DNA of 64,000 nt from Rhodoglobus sp. (GCA_025464445.1 JAODLY010000016.1:36888-100887); one strand, 5' to 3'; shown: positions 1 to 9,670, numbered from the stretch's first letter. Notes: generated by a model not told the origin, from the sequence alone. Made by a program: numbers and translations.

Positions 1-881
1 CCGCTCAGGTCGATCCCCCCGAACATCGGCGCCATCCCGCGAATCGCCGCCGGATAGTCGAGGTCCGCGAGGGAGTCCTCGAGGATCCGGTGGGCGGCCT
101 CGTCCGTCTCGGCGACGATCGGGAAGGCTCCGGGGAGTATCTTGACCTGCCCGGCGTCCCGGCCCGTCTGCGCCACCTGGCGTTGGATCTGCGCGTAGAT
201 CTGCTGAGAGGCCTCGAGGCCGTCCAGCCCGGCGATGAAGATGATGTCGGCGTGGCGTGCTCCGAACGCCACGCCGGCCTCAGAGGTGCCCGCCTGCGCG
301 ATGATCGGCCGCCCCTGTGGCGTGCGGCTGATGTTCAGCGGCCCCTTGACCTGGAAGTACTTCCCGGCGAAGTCGATCGAGTGCACCTTCGAGGCATCGA
401 CCGAAAAGCCGGTGTGCCCCGATGAGGTTGCCCCCTTCCCCCAGCTCGCCCACAGTTCCTTGACGACGGTGATGAACTCCTCGGCGACGGCGTAACGCTC
501 GTCATGCTCCGGAAGTGCCTTCGGGCCGAAGTTCTCCTGGCCGAACGCCGACGTGACGGTGTTCCAACCCGCCCGTCCATGCGAAATGTGGTCAAGGCTT
601 GCGACCTGGCGGGCGAGCGTGAAGGGATCGCTGAAAGTTGACGAGATCGTGGAGATGAGTCCCGGTCGCTCGGTGAGCACCGCGAGGGCGCTGAATAGCG
701 TGATCGGCTCGAGGTTGCCGCGCGGCGCCTTGACGTCGGTCGACAGGCCGTCGGCGACGAACAGCGTGTGGAACTTCGCGGCTTCCGCCTCCCGGGCGGT
801 GATCGCGTAATCCTCGATCTCGAATCCCTCGCGGATGATCAGGCCAAGGATCAACTCTCGCTCGGTTGCCTCTGTCGTCAC
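1..881 (-). CDS. LLM-class FMN-dependent monooxygenase (NtaA/SnaA/DszA type), C-terminus cut by window edge
   Basis: The gene reads leftward and runs off the window start, so about 293 N-terminal residues are visible. The GTG start at 881 is preceded by a strong AGGAGGG ribosome binding site. The TIM-barrel luciferase-like fold is recognisable from segments such as GRAGWNTVTSAFGQENFG and RPIIAQAGTSEAGVAFGARHAD, typical of the NtaA/SnaA/DszA branch. These enzymes are two-component monooxygenases that use reduced flavin from a partner reductase to attack organosulfur compounds or aminopolycarboxylates. It is divergent from an ABC importer operon that ends in a sulfurtransferase gene. That context suggests oxidation of an imported sulfur-containing substrate, but the substrate is not determined. 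Confidence 0.88.
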   Translation of the reverse strand, partial: MTTEATERELILGLIIREGFEIEDYAITAREAEAAKFHTLFVADGLSTDVKAPRGNLEPITLFSALAVLTERPGLISTISSTFSDPFTLARQVASLDHISHGRAGWNTVTSAFGQENFGPKALPEHDERYAVAEEFITVVKELWASWGKGATSSGHTGFSVDASKVHSIDFAGKYFQVKGPLNISRTPQGRPIIAQAGTSEAGVAFGARHADIIFIAGLDGLEASQQIYAQIQRQVAQTGRDAGQVKILPGAFPIVAETDEAAHRILEDSLADLDYPAAIRGMAPMFGGIDLS

Positions 882-1113
882 GCTCGTCCCTCCTGTAGAA
901 CGCCGACTTGCTGCAGGCGCCCTCCGGACTTTACGGTCCGGGCCGCGATCGTGCGGCCCCGGGTCACGTTTCGTTACGTCCGGTGAACGCGTGTGACATG
1001 GGGCAACGCCGTGTTACCGGGGCCGCTTGCCTCGAGGTCACGTTCGGTCAGGATGGGACCTCTTCACCTGCACCGGACATCGGTGCGGGACAGGACCGAG
1101 AGGAAGAACCACA
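882..1113. promoter_or_regulatory. Divergent intergenic region between monooxygenase and ABC importer operon
   Basis: These 232 bases lie between two divergently read genes and must hold both promoters. Both genes have Shine-Dalgarno sequences (AGGAGGG on the minus strand and GAGAGGAAG before 1114), unlike the leaderless genes elsewhere in the window. I see no clear riboswitch, palindrome or RNA gene. The -10/-35 boxes cannot be assigned with confidence. Confidence 0.4.
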
Positions 1114-2745
1114 GTGTTTTCGCAACGACGTATAACCGGACTCGCCGCCGCTGGGCTCGCTATTGTGCTGCTCGCGGGCTGCGCGTCGCCCGACCTGTCG
1201 TCGTCGCTGACTTCGAGCCAGGGCACGCCCGTCAGCGGTGGAACGCTCATCTACCTCGAGCAGGGCGCTCCTGCGAGCCTCTACGCAACGCAGTCCGGCG
1301 CGTACACCAGCGGTGGTATCAACAACAACATCCTCGACCGGCTCACCTGGCAGGATCCCAAGACGCTCGAGATCACTCCCTGGATCGCAAGCTCATGGAA
1401 GGTCAACAACGACGCGACCGAATACACGTTCCATCTGCGCGATGGCGTGACCTTCTCCAACGGCACCCCGCTCGACGCGGAAGCGGTCAAGAAGGACTAT
1501 GACACCTATGGACTCGGCAATCCCGACCTCAAGCTGCCCAAGTCTGAGGTCATCAACAACTACGACCACGCGGAAGTCGTCGATCCCCTGACGATCACGT
1601 TCTTCTTCAAGGCGCCTTCGCCAGGCTTCCTGCAGGCCACCTCGACGATCAACTCGGGACTGGTCGCGCCGGAGGTGCTCGACCACAACCTCGACTATTT
1701 CGCGGTCGCTACGAACGTCATCGGCTCAGGACCGTTCACCGTCGCGAGCCAGGTCGTCGGCAAAGAGATCGACCTCGTCGCCCGCAAGGATTACGCCTGG
1801 GCACCTGAGCGCGCGGCAAACCAGGGTCGCGCCTATCTCGACGAGGTCAAGTACATCGTCGAGCCCGAAGACAGCGTGCGCATCGGGTCGCTGCTCTCCG
1901 GTCAGGCTGATGTCATCCGCACCGTGCAGGCCTACGACGAGGGGCAGGTGACTGCAGCCGGTTATGTACTGCTCGCGCCGCAGACCAAGGGCGTGAACGA
2001 TGCCGTCAACTTCCGCCCGTCCAACCCGCTCGTCAGTGATGTGCACGTGCGTCAGGCGATCGTGAAAGCTATCGACCTGCAGGAGATCCACGACACGCTG
2101 TTCTCCGACACCTACCCGATCGCGACATCCATCCTGAGCGACCTGGCAGCCGGCTATGTCGACACCTCCAAGTACTCCAAGTTCGACCTGGCCGCATCGA
2201 AGAAGCTGCTCGATGACGCTGGTTGGGCGCCCGGTGCCGACGGGATCCGGGAGAAGGACGGCCAGAAGCTGGTGCTCAAGGTCTACTACCAGAACCCGGG
2301 CGGCCAGCCTCAGACCCAGCAGACGCTCGAGCTCATCCAGCAGCAACTCAAGGCGGTCGGCGTCGGACTGGACATCCTGAGCCCCGCATCGTCGGACTAC
2401 GCCACGTTGCTCAACGACCCCCTGTCCACACCGCTCTACATAGGTGATGCGGGCCGCGCAGACCTCGATGTCATCGGCACCTACTTCGGGTTCAAGAACC
2501 GCAATGTGCTCAAGAATGAGGACCCGGAACTAGAGCGGCTGCTCGCGGTCGCCAATTCGCAGCCGGACCAGGACAAGCGGGCGAAGGCCGTGCAGGACGT
2601 GCAGGTCTACATCGCCAAGCAGGCGTATGCGATCCCGATCCTGCAGGAGCCCCAGGTCTTCGGTGCCGCACCGTACGTGAATGGCTTCACGTTCGAATCC
2701 GTCGGGCGACCGCTGTTCCAGGGAACCTGGCTGGCCAAGCACTGA
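1114..2745 (+). CDS. ABC transporter substrate-binding lipoprotein, SBP_bac_5 (peptide/nickel) family
   Basis: This 543-residue lipoprotein is the extracytoplasmic receptor of the importer encoded next. The GTG at 1114 is chosen because it follows GAGAGGAAG and gives a compact lipoprotein signal (arginines, hydrophobic core, then LLAGC with the lipidated Cys at 23). An in-frame start at 1027 would put a non-signal stretch in front. The mature protein has the family's layout, including SGGTLIYLEQGAP near the N-terminus, WKVNNDATEYTFHLRDGVTFSNG and ALAVANSQPDQDKR-like C-terminal sequence. Length is normal. The family binds oligopeptides, nickel chelates or other small organics. The neighbouring sulfurtransferase and monooxygenase hint at a sulfur compound, which is inference. 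Confidence 0.93.
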   Translation: MFSQRRITGLAAAGLAIVLLAGCASPDLSSSLTSSQGTPVSGGTLIYLEQGAPASLYATQSGAYTSGGINNNILDRLTWQDPKTLEITPWIASSWKVNNDATEYTFHLRDGVTFSNGTPLDAEAVKKDYDTYGLGNPDLKLPKSEVINNYDHAEVVDPLTITFFFKAPSPGFLQATSTINSGLVAPEVLDHNLDYFAVATNVIGSGPFTVASQVVGKEIDLVARKDYAWAPERAANQGRAYLDEVKYIVEPEDSVRIGSLLSGQADVIRTVQAYDEGQVTAAGYVLLAPQTKGVNDAVNFRPSNPLVSDVHVRQAIVKAIDLQEIHDTLFSDTYPIATSILSDLAAGYVDTSKYSKFDLAASKKLLDDAGWAPGADGIREKDGQKLVLKVYYQNPGGQPQTQQTLELIQQQLKAVGVGLDILSPASSDYATLLNDPLSTPLYIGDAGRADLDVIGTYFGFKNRNVLKNEDPELERLLAVANSQPDQDKRAKAVQDVQVYIAKQAYAIPILQEPQVFGAAPYVNGFTFESVGRPLFQGTWLAKH

Positions 2746-2753
2746 CAGCCTCT

Positions 2754-2782
2754 GGCGGCGGCGCCCTCACGGGCCCGCCGCC
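2754..2782 (+). other. Intercistronic GC-rich stem-loop after binding-protein gene
   Basis: GGCGGCG (2754-2760) pairs with CGCCGCC (2776-2782), with an inner GCCC/GGGC pairing. It sits between the binding-protein stop and the first permease start. There is no T-run, so an mRNA-stabilising or attenuating hairpin that keeps binding protein in excess is more likely than a full terminator. Confidence 0.5.
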
Positions 2783-2815
2783 CGTGGTCATCGAACACGA
2801 CGAAGGGGCGCCCGG

Positions 2816-3754
2816 ATGGGGTATCTACTGAAGAGGGCAGGGCAGGGCGCTATCGTCCTGTGGGCAGCTTTCACTGTCGCATTCATCCTGCTGCAGGCGC
2901 TGCCCGGCGATGCGATCATGAACCGGTTCCTCAACCCCGATCTCGGCCTCACCTCCGAGCAGATCAGTCAACTTCGCCAGTCGTACGGGGTGGGCGCTCC
3001 GTTGTGGCAGCAGTACTTCCACTCCGCGTGGGCGTTCCTCACAGGCGACCTGGGCAACTCGCTCGAGGACGGCACCCCGGTGCGGCTGCTCATCGAGGGC
3101 GCGCTCCCAAGCACGGCAGTGCTCGCCGCGTTCGGCCTGCTCTTCGCAATCCTCCTCGCCCTCGCGGTTGCCTTCTTGTCCGCGCTCGCGCCCTTCGCCT
3201 GGTTGCGCAACCTGCTTCAGTCGCTGCCGTCGTTGTTCATCGCGGTGCCGGTGTTCTGGCTCGGGATCATGCTCATCCAGATCTTGTCCTTTAAGCTGCG
3301 CCTCGTCTCGATCATCAACCCGGGGCCCGTGGAGGGGCTTGTGCTACCGGTCGCGACCCTGGCGATTCCACTCTCCGCCCCTCTCGCGCAGGTGCTGGTG
3401 CGCAGCATCGATGAGACGCTCCTGTCGCCATTCATCACAGTCGCCGCGGCGAAGGGCGCAAGTCGCGTGCGGCTGCTCGTGCACGAAGTCGCCCGCAACG
3501 CGGTGCTGCCCGCAGTCACGGTGGCAGGGCTGCTGTTCGGGGAACTCATCGGGTCGGCCATCGTCACCGAGACGGTCTACGGACGGGTGGGCCTGGGGCG
3601 CATCACGGAAGCGGCGGTCAAGGCACAGGACGCGCCGGTGGTCGAGGCTGTGGTGCTCATCTCGGCGATCGTATTCGTCGTCGTGAACCTTATCGTCGAC
3701 CTGCTCTATCCGCTGCTGGATGCCCGGCTGCGCACGAGGGCGGCCGCGATATGA
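2816..3754 (+). CDS. ABC transporter permease, DppB-like
   Basis: This 312-residue inner-membrane permease forms half of the importer channel. The ATG at 2816 gives the typical DppB start MGYLLKRAGQGAIVLWAAFT, with the first membrane helix at about residues 10-30, followed by LPGDAI. Further helices lie around 105-135, 145-170, 190-215, 250-275 and 285-305. The cytoplasmic EAA loop that docks the ATPase reads AAAKGASRVRLLVHEVARNA. It follows the binding-protein gene after 70 nt and overlaps the next permease by ATGA. Family assignment is firm; substrate specificity cannot be read from the sequence. Confidence 0.93.
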   Translation: MGYLLKRAGQGAIVLWAAFTVAFILLQALPGDAIMNRFLNPDLGLTSEQISQLRQSYGVGAPLWQQYFHSAWAFLTGDLGNSLEDGTPVRLLIEGALPSTAVLAAFGLLFAILLALAVAFLSALAPFAWLRNLLQSLPSLFIAVPVFWLGIMLIQILSFKLRLVSIINPGPVEGLVLPVATLAIPLSAPLAQVLVRSIDETLLSPFITVAAAKGASRVRLLVHEVARNAVLPAVTVAGLLFGELIGSAIVTETVYGRVGLGRITEAAVKAQDAPVVEAVVLISAIVFVVVNLIVDLLYPLLDARLRTRAAAI

Positions 3755-4614
3755 CCGCCCAAGCGGTGACGGTGGGCGATGAGATCAGGAGGCCCACCGC
3801 GATCGTGCGGCGGTTGCGGCGAGTGAGCCCGGCTCTCGTACTCGCCTGGCTCGCCGTGGCTGTCGTCGTGGCGTGGGCACTCGTGCCCTGGCTCTTCAGC
3901 GCCGCGGACCCCACCATTGGCGTGTCCGGCCAGCGCCTGCAGGCGCCGAGCATCCAGCACCTGTTCGGCACCGACCAGCTCGGGCGGGACGTGCTCGACC
4001 GCGTCATCTATGGATCGCGCTTCTCGCTCGTGGGTGCGCTCGTCGCCGTCGGTGTCGGCCTGGTTGCTGGCACCGCGCTCGGAGTCCTCGCCGGGACCCT
4101 CAGCCGTGCCGTCGACGATGTAATCATGCGCATCGTCGACGTACTTCTCGCGATCCCGAGTCTCCTGTTGTCGCTCAGCATCATCACCCTGCTCGGCTTC
4201 GGCACGGTCAATGTCTCGATCGCCGTCGGGATCACAAGCATCGCCATGTTCGCCCGGCTCACGCGATCCCAGGTCGTCAAGGTGCGGCACACCGACTATG
4301 TCGAGGCGGCGGTCGGCAGCGGCGGGCACTTCCTGGGAGTCCTGTGGCGGCACGTCCTGCCGAACTCGATGGGACCGGTGGTCGCGCTATCGGCGCTGCA
4401 GTTCGGCTCCGCGATTCTCCAGATCGCAACCCTCGGATTCCTGGGGTTCGGGGCGCCGCCACCCACGCCGGAGTGGGGGCTCATGGTGTCGGAGGGCAGG
4501 AACTACATCGCAACGTCCTGGTGGCTCACGACCCTGCCCGGTGCGATCGTTGTCGTGGTCGTGCTCTCTACCCATCGTGTAAGTCGCTCACTCGGACGGG
4601 AGAAACGAGGATGA
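3751..4614 (+). CDS. ABC transporter permease, DppC-like
   Basis: This second permease has 287 residues and starts within the stop of the first (ATGA). The N-terminal cytoplasmic stretch leads into a helix at about 28-50, then the DppC signature FGTDQLGRDVLDRVIYGSR. The EAA-type loop is VEAAVGSGGHFLGVLWRHVLPN, written across a helix-loop-helix near 185-210. The C-terminus ends [17 protein letters not shown] rather than the longer tail common in enterobacterial DppC. Similar short tails are usual in actinobacterial homologues, so I do not read it as a frameshift. It overlaps the ATPase gene by ATGA, implying coupled translation. Confidence 0.92.
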   Translation: MTAQAVTVGDEIRRPTAIVRRLRRVSPALVLAWLAVAVVVAWALVPWLFSAADPTIGVSGQRLQAPSIQHLFGTDQLGRDVLDRVIYGSRFSLVGALVAVGVGLVAGTALGVLAGTLSRAVDDVIMRIVDVLLAIPSLLLSLSIITLLGFGTVNVSIAVGITSIAMFARLTRSQVVKVRHTDYVEAAVGSGGHFLGVLWRHVLPNSMGPVVALSALQFGSAILQIATLGFLGFGAPPPTPEWGLMVSEGRNYIATSWWLTTLPGAIVVVVVLSTHRVSRSLGREKRG

Positions 4615-6233
4615 CCGGGAAGACGAGATCACCCGTGCTGCAGGTAAAGGGCCTCTCCGTCTCATACCTGCGTGACCACGAGGCCACGCAGGCGGTTGAC
4701 GACATCTCGTTCAGCATCGACCAGGGCCAGCTGCTGGCCCTGGTGGGCGAATCGGGCTCTGGCAAGACCACCGTCGCGCAGTCGGTGATCGGTTTGCTTC
4801 CCGGGAATGGGCGCATCGACTCAGGCGAGATCCTCCTGAATGGCGTCGACATCTCGCGATGGAACTGGCGCCGGCTGCAGACGGTGCGCGGTCGCCGCAT
4901 CGGGCTGGTTCCCCAGGACCCGGCCGCTTCGCTCAACCCTGTCCGGACGATCGGTGCGAATCTCGGTGAGGTGCTGCGAATTCACACGCGAGTGCGCGGC
5001 TCGGAGTTGCGACGGCAGGTCGTCGAGCTGTTGGCGCGCGTAGGGATAGACGACCCCGAGCGCCGCGCCCGGCAGTACCCGCATGAGCTCTCCGGCGGCA
5101 TGCGACAGCGGGTCCTCATCGCGAGCGCGATCGCCCTCCGACCGGACCTGATTATCGCTGACGAACCGACGAGCGCGCTCGACGTGACGGTTCAGAAGGT
5201 CATCCTCGACCTGCTCGACGACCTGCGGCGCGAGTACGGCACGGCCATCCTGTTCGTCACACACGACCTGGCCATCGCGGCAGAGCGCTCGACGGAGGTT
5301 GTGGTGCTCCGCGACGGCAGAGTCCAGGAGCACGCATCGACAGCGGAGGTGCTGAGCAATCCACGCACCGAATACGCGCGGACATTGCTGCGTGACGCCC
5401 CCGCGCTTGCAGGGCGAGCGGCACCCCTGCCGCCGGCCGCGGATCTCGCCGCGATCGCCCTCCGGGCCGATTCGCTTGTTCAGACGTTCGCGCTTGGCCG
5501 GAAGCGCGATGAGTTCCGCGCGGTCGACGATGTCTCCTTCGCGGTGCCAGCGGGAACCACTCACGCCCTCGTCGGGGAATCCGGATCGGGTAAGACAACC
5601 AGCGCGCGGATCGTGGTGGGGTTCCGCCGACCGACATCGGGGAGGGTGGAGATCGACGGGATCGACCTGGCCTCGCTTCGGGGTGAGGCGCTACGCCAGG
5701 CGAGGCGGACCGTCCAGCTCGTCTACCAGAATCCCTACGGTTCCCTCGACCCGCGACGCAGTGTCGAGGAGATCGTCACGGAACCCCTGCGCAACTTCGG
5801 TCTCGGCGACCGGAGGTCCCGGCTTGCGAAGGCCGGCGACCTGATCGAGCGGGTCGCGCTGCCCGCCTCCGTTCTCGGCCGACGGCCGCACGAGCTGTCC
5901 GGCGGACAGCGCCAGCGCGTCGCCATTGCGAGGGCGCTCGTGCTGGAGCCCCGAGTGGTCGTGTTCGACGAGGCAGTCTCTGCGCTGGACGTGACGGTCC
6001 AGGCACAGGTCCTGAGGCTTCTCGAGGATCTCCAGCGGGATCTCGGCCTCACCTACCTGTTCGTCTCCCACGACCTCTCGGTGGTACGGCACATCGCGCA
6101 CACGGTTTCGGTGATGCGGCGGGGCCGTGTGGTTGAAGAAGGCCCAACCGAATCGGTCTTCGGCACGCCGGTTCACGAGTACACGCGGACCCTTATCGAT
6201 GCGATTCCGCGGCCATCGGAGCGCGTCTCATGA
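4611..6233 (+). CDS. ABC transporter ATP-binding protein with two fused nucleotide-binding domains (DppD-DppF type)
   Basis: This 540-residue protein carries two complete ABC ATPase domains in one chain. The first (about 10-255) has Walker [13 protein letters not shown], signature LSGGMRQRV and Walker [13 protein letters not shown]. The second (about 285-530) has [21 protein letters not shown] and [12 protein letters not shown]. Each is followed by the H-loop (FVTHDL, FVSHDL). Fusion of the two subunits is common in actinobacterial peptide/nickel importers. The start at 4611 overlaps the upstream permease stop. It powers uptake through the 2816 and 3751 permeases. Confidence 0.94.
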   Translation: MTGKTRSPVLQVKGLSVSYLRDHEATQAVDDISFSIDQGQLLALVGESGSGKTTVAQSVIGLLPGNGRIDSGEILLNGVDISRWNWRRLQTVRGRRIGLVPQDPAASLNPVRTIGANLGEVLRIHTRVRGSELRRQVVELLARVGIDDPERRARQYPHELSGGMRQRVLIASAIALRPDLIIADEPTSALDVTVQKVILDLLDDLRREYGTAILFVTHDLAIAAERSTEVVVLRDGRVQEHASTAEVLSNPRTEYARTLLRDAPALAGRAAPLPPAADLAAIALRADSLVQTFALGRKRDEFRAVDDVSFAVPAGTTHALVGESGSGKTTSARIVVGFRRPTSGRVEIDGIDLASLRGEALRQARRTVQLVYQNPYGSLDPRRSVEEIVTEPLRNFGLGDRRSRLAKAGDLIERVALPASVLGRRPHELSGGQRQRVAIARALVLEPRVVVFDEAVSALDVTVQAQVLRLLEDLQRDLGLTYLFVSHDLSVVRHIAHTVSVMRRGRVVEEGPTESVFGTPVHEYTRTLIDAIPRPSERVS

Positions 6234-6284
6234 TGGGATGGACAAGAAGGCGGCTACCAGGCGTCTCACCAATGTGGAGGGTTC

Positions 6285-7112
6285 ATGCACAACCTCATCA
6301 CCGCTGACCAACTCGCAGAGGCACTCGTGACGGATCGGCCGCCAGTGGTCCTCGACGTGCGTTGGCGCCTCGACCGGCCCGACGGGACGAACGAATTCCT
6401 GGCCGGGCACATCCCCGGTGCGACGTACGTGGACCTCGACAACGAGCTCGCCGAGCACGGGGAGCCGACGGATGGTAGGCACCCGATTCCGAGCGTTGCC
6501 CGCCTTCAGGAGAGCGCTCGCCGCTGGGGGATATCCGAGGGCGACACGGTAGTTGTCTATGACGACCTGAAGAATCTCTCGGCTGCGCGGGCGTGGTGGT
6601 TGTTGCGTTATGCAGGTGTGAACGATGTCCGATTGCTCGACGGCTCGCTGCGCGCGTGGACCCAGTCGGGGCGTGCACTGGAAACCGGTACGACCGAGCC
6701 CCGGCACGGCAATGTGGTTCTGTCCTACGGGCACCTGCGCACCGTCGAGATCGACGAGGTTGGGGCGAGCGGAACCCTGCTCGACGCGCGAGCGGGTGAG
6801 CGCTACCGAGGCGAAATCGAGCCAATCGACCCTCGCGCGGGGCACATTCCGGGTGCGGTGAGTGCTCCGACGACCGAGAACGTGGACTCAGACGGTCTCT
6901 TCCTGGGCGCCGAGGCGTTGCGTGCCCGCTTTGAGACGCTCGGGGTGTCGGCAGGAAAGGACATCGCCGTCTATTGCGGGTCGGGCGTCACCGCGGCCCA
7001 CGAGATCTTCGCTCTCACCCTCGCGGGATTCGAGCCGGCGCTGTATCCCGGATCATTCAGCCAGTGGTCGAATCATCCGGATCGTCCGGTGGTGGTAGGC
7101 GCCGAGCCCTGA
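6285..7112 (+). CDS. sseA: Sulfurtransferase with two rhodanese domains, 3-mercaptopyruvate type
   Basis: This 275-residue two-domain rhodanese starts at an ATG preceded by GTGGAGGG. The N-terminal rhodanese domain (about 5-130) lacks the catalytic Cys, as usual. The C-terminal domain carries the active loop CGSGVTA with Cys231. The CG[S/T]GVT loop is typical of 3-mercaptopyruvate sulfurtransferases, while thiosulfate enzymes usually have CRKGVT. It transfers sulfane sulfur to an acceptor in the cytoplasm. It lies 51 nt after the ABC ATPase and is probably in the same operon, which suggests the importer feeds sulfur metabolism. Confidence 0.88.
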   Translation: MHNLITADQLAEALVTDRPPVVLDVRWRLDRPDGTNEFLAGHIPGATYVDLDNELAEHGEPTDGRHPIPSVARLQESARRWGISEGDTVVVYDDLKNLSAARAWWLLRYAGVNDVRLLDGSLRAWTQSGRALETGTTEPRHGNVVLSYGHLRTVEIDEVGASGTLLDARAGERYRGEIEPIDPRAGHIPGAVSAPTTENVDSDGLFLGAEALRARFETLGVSAGKDIAVYCGSGVTAAHEIFALTLAGFEPALYPGSFSQWSNHPDRPVVVGAEP

Positions 7113-7143
7113 CCGAGGCCGTTGCCTGTAATAAGCTCCCCGC

Positions 7144-9012
7144 ATGCTTCTACGCGGACGATTTCTCCGCGGCGTTGTCGTCACCGTCGCCGCCTTCCTA
7201 TTCACTGCTGCGCCGGCCGCCGCCGGGGCTGTGACCGTGCAGGCCACCGGGCCAGCACCCGTGTCGGCGATCGGTGCCACTGGTGGGGTTGACGACTTCA
7301 CCTTCTCCTCGTTCATCGCCGACTACACGCTCGGCCGCGACGGGAGCGGGCGCTCGACCCTCGCGACGACGGAGACGCTTGTCGCGGTGTTTCCGGACAT
7401 TGACCAGAACCGGGGCATCATCCGTGCGATCCCCACCGAGTACGACGGCCACAACACCCGAATAGACGTGAAATCCGTAGTCGATGGCAACGGCAACGAC
7501 CGGCAGTTCTCGATGGGAACTGACAGCGCGTTCACCACCATCACGATCGCTGTGCCGCTGGGCCAGTTCGTTCACGGCACCCAGACCTACGTGATCGAGT
7601 ACACGCAGGTCGACGTCACGAAGTACTTCGCGGACACAGCCGACGACGAGTTCTACTGGGACACCAACGGCATCGGGTGGGACCAGCCTTTCGGCGAGAT
7701 CACCGCGCGCGTCCACATCGCCCCCGCGCTTAGTAGCGCTCTCAACGGGAAGACTGCCTGCTACTTCGGGTATGAGGGTTCCACGGACCCGTGCCCGATC
7801 ACACGCTCCGCCGATGGATTCGATGCAAGCGTTTCCGACGCCAATCCCCGGCAGAACATGACACTCGCGATCGGCTTCACGAAGGGGACCTTCGCGGGGG
7901 CACCGTTCGACCTGTTGCACTACGTGCCGCTCAATGCCGTGCTCGGCATCGGCGCGCTGCTGCTCTCGACGATCGGGGCCATCGTGTTTCGGCTGACCGC
8001 GCTGCGTGACCACCCGGGCCGTGGCACGGTTGTCGCCCAGTACGAGCCGAAGGCCGGGGTCAGTGCGTGGCTCGCCGCCAACATCGCGGGCAGGCCCAAG
8101 AAGGGGATGCCCGCGACGATCGTCGATCTGGCGGTGCGCCGCAAGCTGCGCATCCTCGAGCGACCCAAACCCTCGGGTTTCGGCAAGACCTACGGAGTGC
8201 AGGAGCTGGATGACTCCGGCCTCGAGCAGGACGCGCAGCGGGCGATGTACGTGCTCTTTTCGACCGGGTTCTTCACCGCACCGAGCCAGCAGGAGCGCTG
8301 GTTCACCTCCCGCGATATCGTGCTCGGCGGCCAGGTGAACAGCCTCGCAGCGACGGTCAAGGCCGAGGAGATCGCGCTTGGGTTGCGTCGGAAAGGCCCC
8401 GGCTGGCCGGTTGCGGTCATGGTGCTGCTGGCGATCGCTGCCTTCCTCTTCTTCCTGTGGGGAGCGATCACCTCGAACGACAACGACGGACTGGGAATAG
8501 TCTTCGGCGTGCTCGGCGCCAACCTCGTTCCCTGGCTCACGATTTTCCTGATCAGCCGCGTCTCTGGCCGGCTCCCGCTCACCGAGGCCGGCGCGGAGAT
8601 TCGGGATCACCTCAAGGGGCTCGAGCTGTACATCAGGCTCGCGGAGGCCGATCGCCTGCAGATGCTGCAGGGTGTCACGGGCGCCGAGCGGGTATCCGGC
8701 TCGGGCGGTGGCGGGGACGTCGTGAACATCTATGAGCGGCTGCTGCCGTACGCGGTGATCTTCGGGCTCGAGCACGAGTGGGCGAAGACGCTCGAGCAGT
8801 ACTACAACACCACTCCGCCTGACTGGTACAGCGGCAGCGATCTCGCGGGATTCCAGGCCGGGGCCTTCGCGGCGAGCATCGGCAGTTTCAGCTCAAGCGT
8901 GTCATCCGCGACGTCGTATTCAAGTTCCGCCGGATCGAGCGGTGGCGGCGGGTCGGGCGGCGGTGGCGGATCGGGCGGCGGCGGTGGTGGCGGTGGCGGC
9001 GGCGGGATCTAG
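7144..9012 (+). CDS. DUF2207 family membrane protein with Gly-rich tail
   Basis: This 622-residue exported membrane protein has a signal peptide (about 1-28, ending AAPAAAG) and an extracytoplasmic beta-rich DUF2207 domain to about 260. One membrane helix lies near 263-285. A cytoplasmic part includes RPKKGMPATIVDLAVRRKL, followed by a helix pair around 418-470. The last 40 residues are low complexity, Ser then Gly (SGGGG repeats). This is the standard DUF2207 layout, and the function is unknown. A TAAGCT -10 box at 7132-7137 lies 6 nt before the ATG with no ribosome binding site, so the mRNA is probably leaderless. The stop abuts a convergent gene at 9013. Confidence 0.85.
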   Translation: MLLRGRFLRGVVVTVAAFLFTAAPAAAGAVTVQATGPAPVSAIGATGGVDDFTFSSFIADYTLGRDGSGRSTLATTETLVAVFPDIDQNRGIIRAIPTEYDGHNTRIDVKSVVDGNGNDRQFSMGTDSAFTTITIAVPLGQFVHGTQTYVIEYTQVDVTKYFADTADDEFYWDTNGIGWDQPFGEITARVHIAPALSSALNGKTACYFGYEGSTDPCPITRSADGFDASVSDANPRQNMTLAIGFTKGTFAGAPFDLLHYVPLNAVLGIGALLLSTIGAIVFRLTALRDHPGRGTVVAQYEPKAGVSAWLAANIAGRPKKGMPATIVDLAVRRKLRILERPKPSGFGKTYGVQELDDSGLEQDAQRAMYVLFSTGFFTAPSQQERWFTSRDIVLGGQVNSLAATVKAEEIALGLRRKGPGWPVAVMVLLAIAAFLFFLWGAITSNDNDGLGIVFGVLGANLVPWLTIFLISRVSGRLPLTEAGAEIRDHLKGLELYIRLAEADRLQMLQGVTGAERVSGSGGGGDVVNIYERLLPYAVIFGLEHEWAKTLEQYYNTTPPDWYSGSDLAGFQAGAFAASIGSFSSSVSSATSYSSSAGSSGGGGSGGGGGSGGGGGGGGGGGI

Positions 9013-9648
9013 CTACATGTCGAGCGATTCCTGCGCCTCGAGTGGGAAGAACTCACCACCATTGCGCACGGTCGCGGCCTCGACCCTGCCATTTGCCATG
9101 TTCTTGCCGATTGCCGAGAGCACCGCCTCGTGCACGGGAAATGACCGCCGGGGCTTGATGGCCTCGACGTAGTCGATGACCTCGCCGATCTTGAGCCACG
9201 GTGCCCCGATCGGCACGGCGAGGGTGCCGACCTCGACGCCGGGGAGCGTGAACGAGTCGCCGGCGTAGTAGAACTCGTCGTCGACGAGAACCGCGACGTT
9301 ATCGACAACGGGTATCGACGAGTGGATGACGGCGTGCTTCTCCCCGAAGAACTTCAGCGAGAACGGCTCGACCTCGACCGCGTCGCCGCCCGCGACGGTC
9401 TCCATCGTGAAGTCGGCAGCGGCAGCCACGACGCCCGCCGGTGCGAAGATCCTGGCCTCCTTGTTGCGGTCCAGGATGCGGGTGAGCTGCTCGGCCGTCC
9501 AGTGGTCGGCGTGCTCGTGGGTGATCACGATCGCGACGACACCGTCGAGGTCGGTGAGCGGGGTCGTATAGGCGCCAGGATCGATGACGAGCGAGGAATC
9601 GCCCTTCGAGATGACCATGCAGGAGTGCTCGTACTTCGTCAGCTTCAT
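9013..9648 (-). CDS. Metallo-beta-lactamase-fold hydrolase
   Basis: This 211-residue cytoplasmic protein has the metal-binding signature ITHEHADHW (residues about 55-63). A later His (HAVIHSS) and Asp (YYAGDSF) complete a two-metal site. It resembles the short UPF0173/YtnP-like MBL hydrolases of unknown substrate. The start MKLTKYEHSCM at 9648 is chosen over longer frames because the fold begins there. TACGCT (minus strand of 9655-9660) also sits exactly 6 nt upstream, suggesting a leaderless start. It is divergent from the csoR-like gene, and the two promoters share about 50 bases. Confidence 0.85.
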   Translation of the reverse strand: MKLTKYEHSCMVISKGDSSLVIDPGAYTTPLTDLDGVVAIVITHEHADHWTAEQLTRILDRNKEARIFAPAGVVAAAADFTMETVAGGDAVEVEPFSLKFFGEKHAVIHSSIPVVDNVAVLVDDEFYYAGDSFTLPGVEVGTLAVPIGAPWLKIGEVIDYVEAIKPRRSFPVHEAVLSAIGKNMANGRVEAATVRNGGEFFPLEAQESLDM

Positions 9649-9670
9649 TCCGCCAGCGTATTCCTTTGAG

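Noticed and set aside
4560..4614. Possible frameshift at the end of the second permease, because the last helix is followed by an unusual basic tail
   Set aside because: The stop overlaps the ATPase start by ATGA exactly as the other junctions do, and short basic tails occur in actinobacterial DppC homologues.
7198..8775. 525-codon open frame on the minus strand opposite the DUF2207 gene
   Set aside because: It is antisense to a well-supported membrane protein, has no ribosome binding site, and its composition reflects third-position GC.
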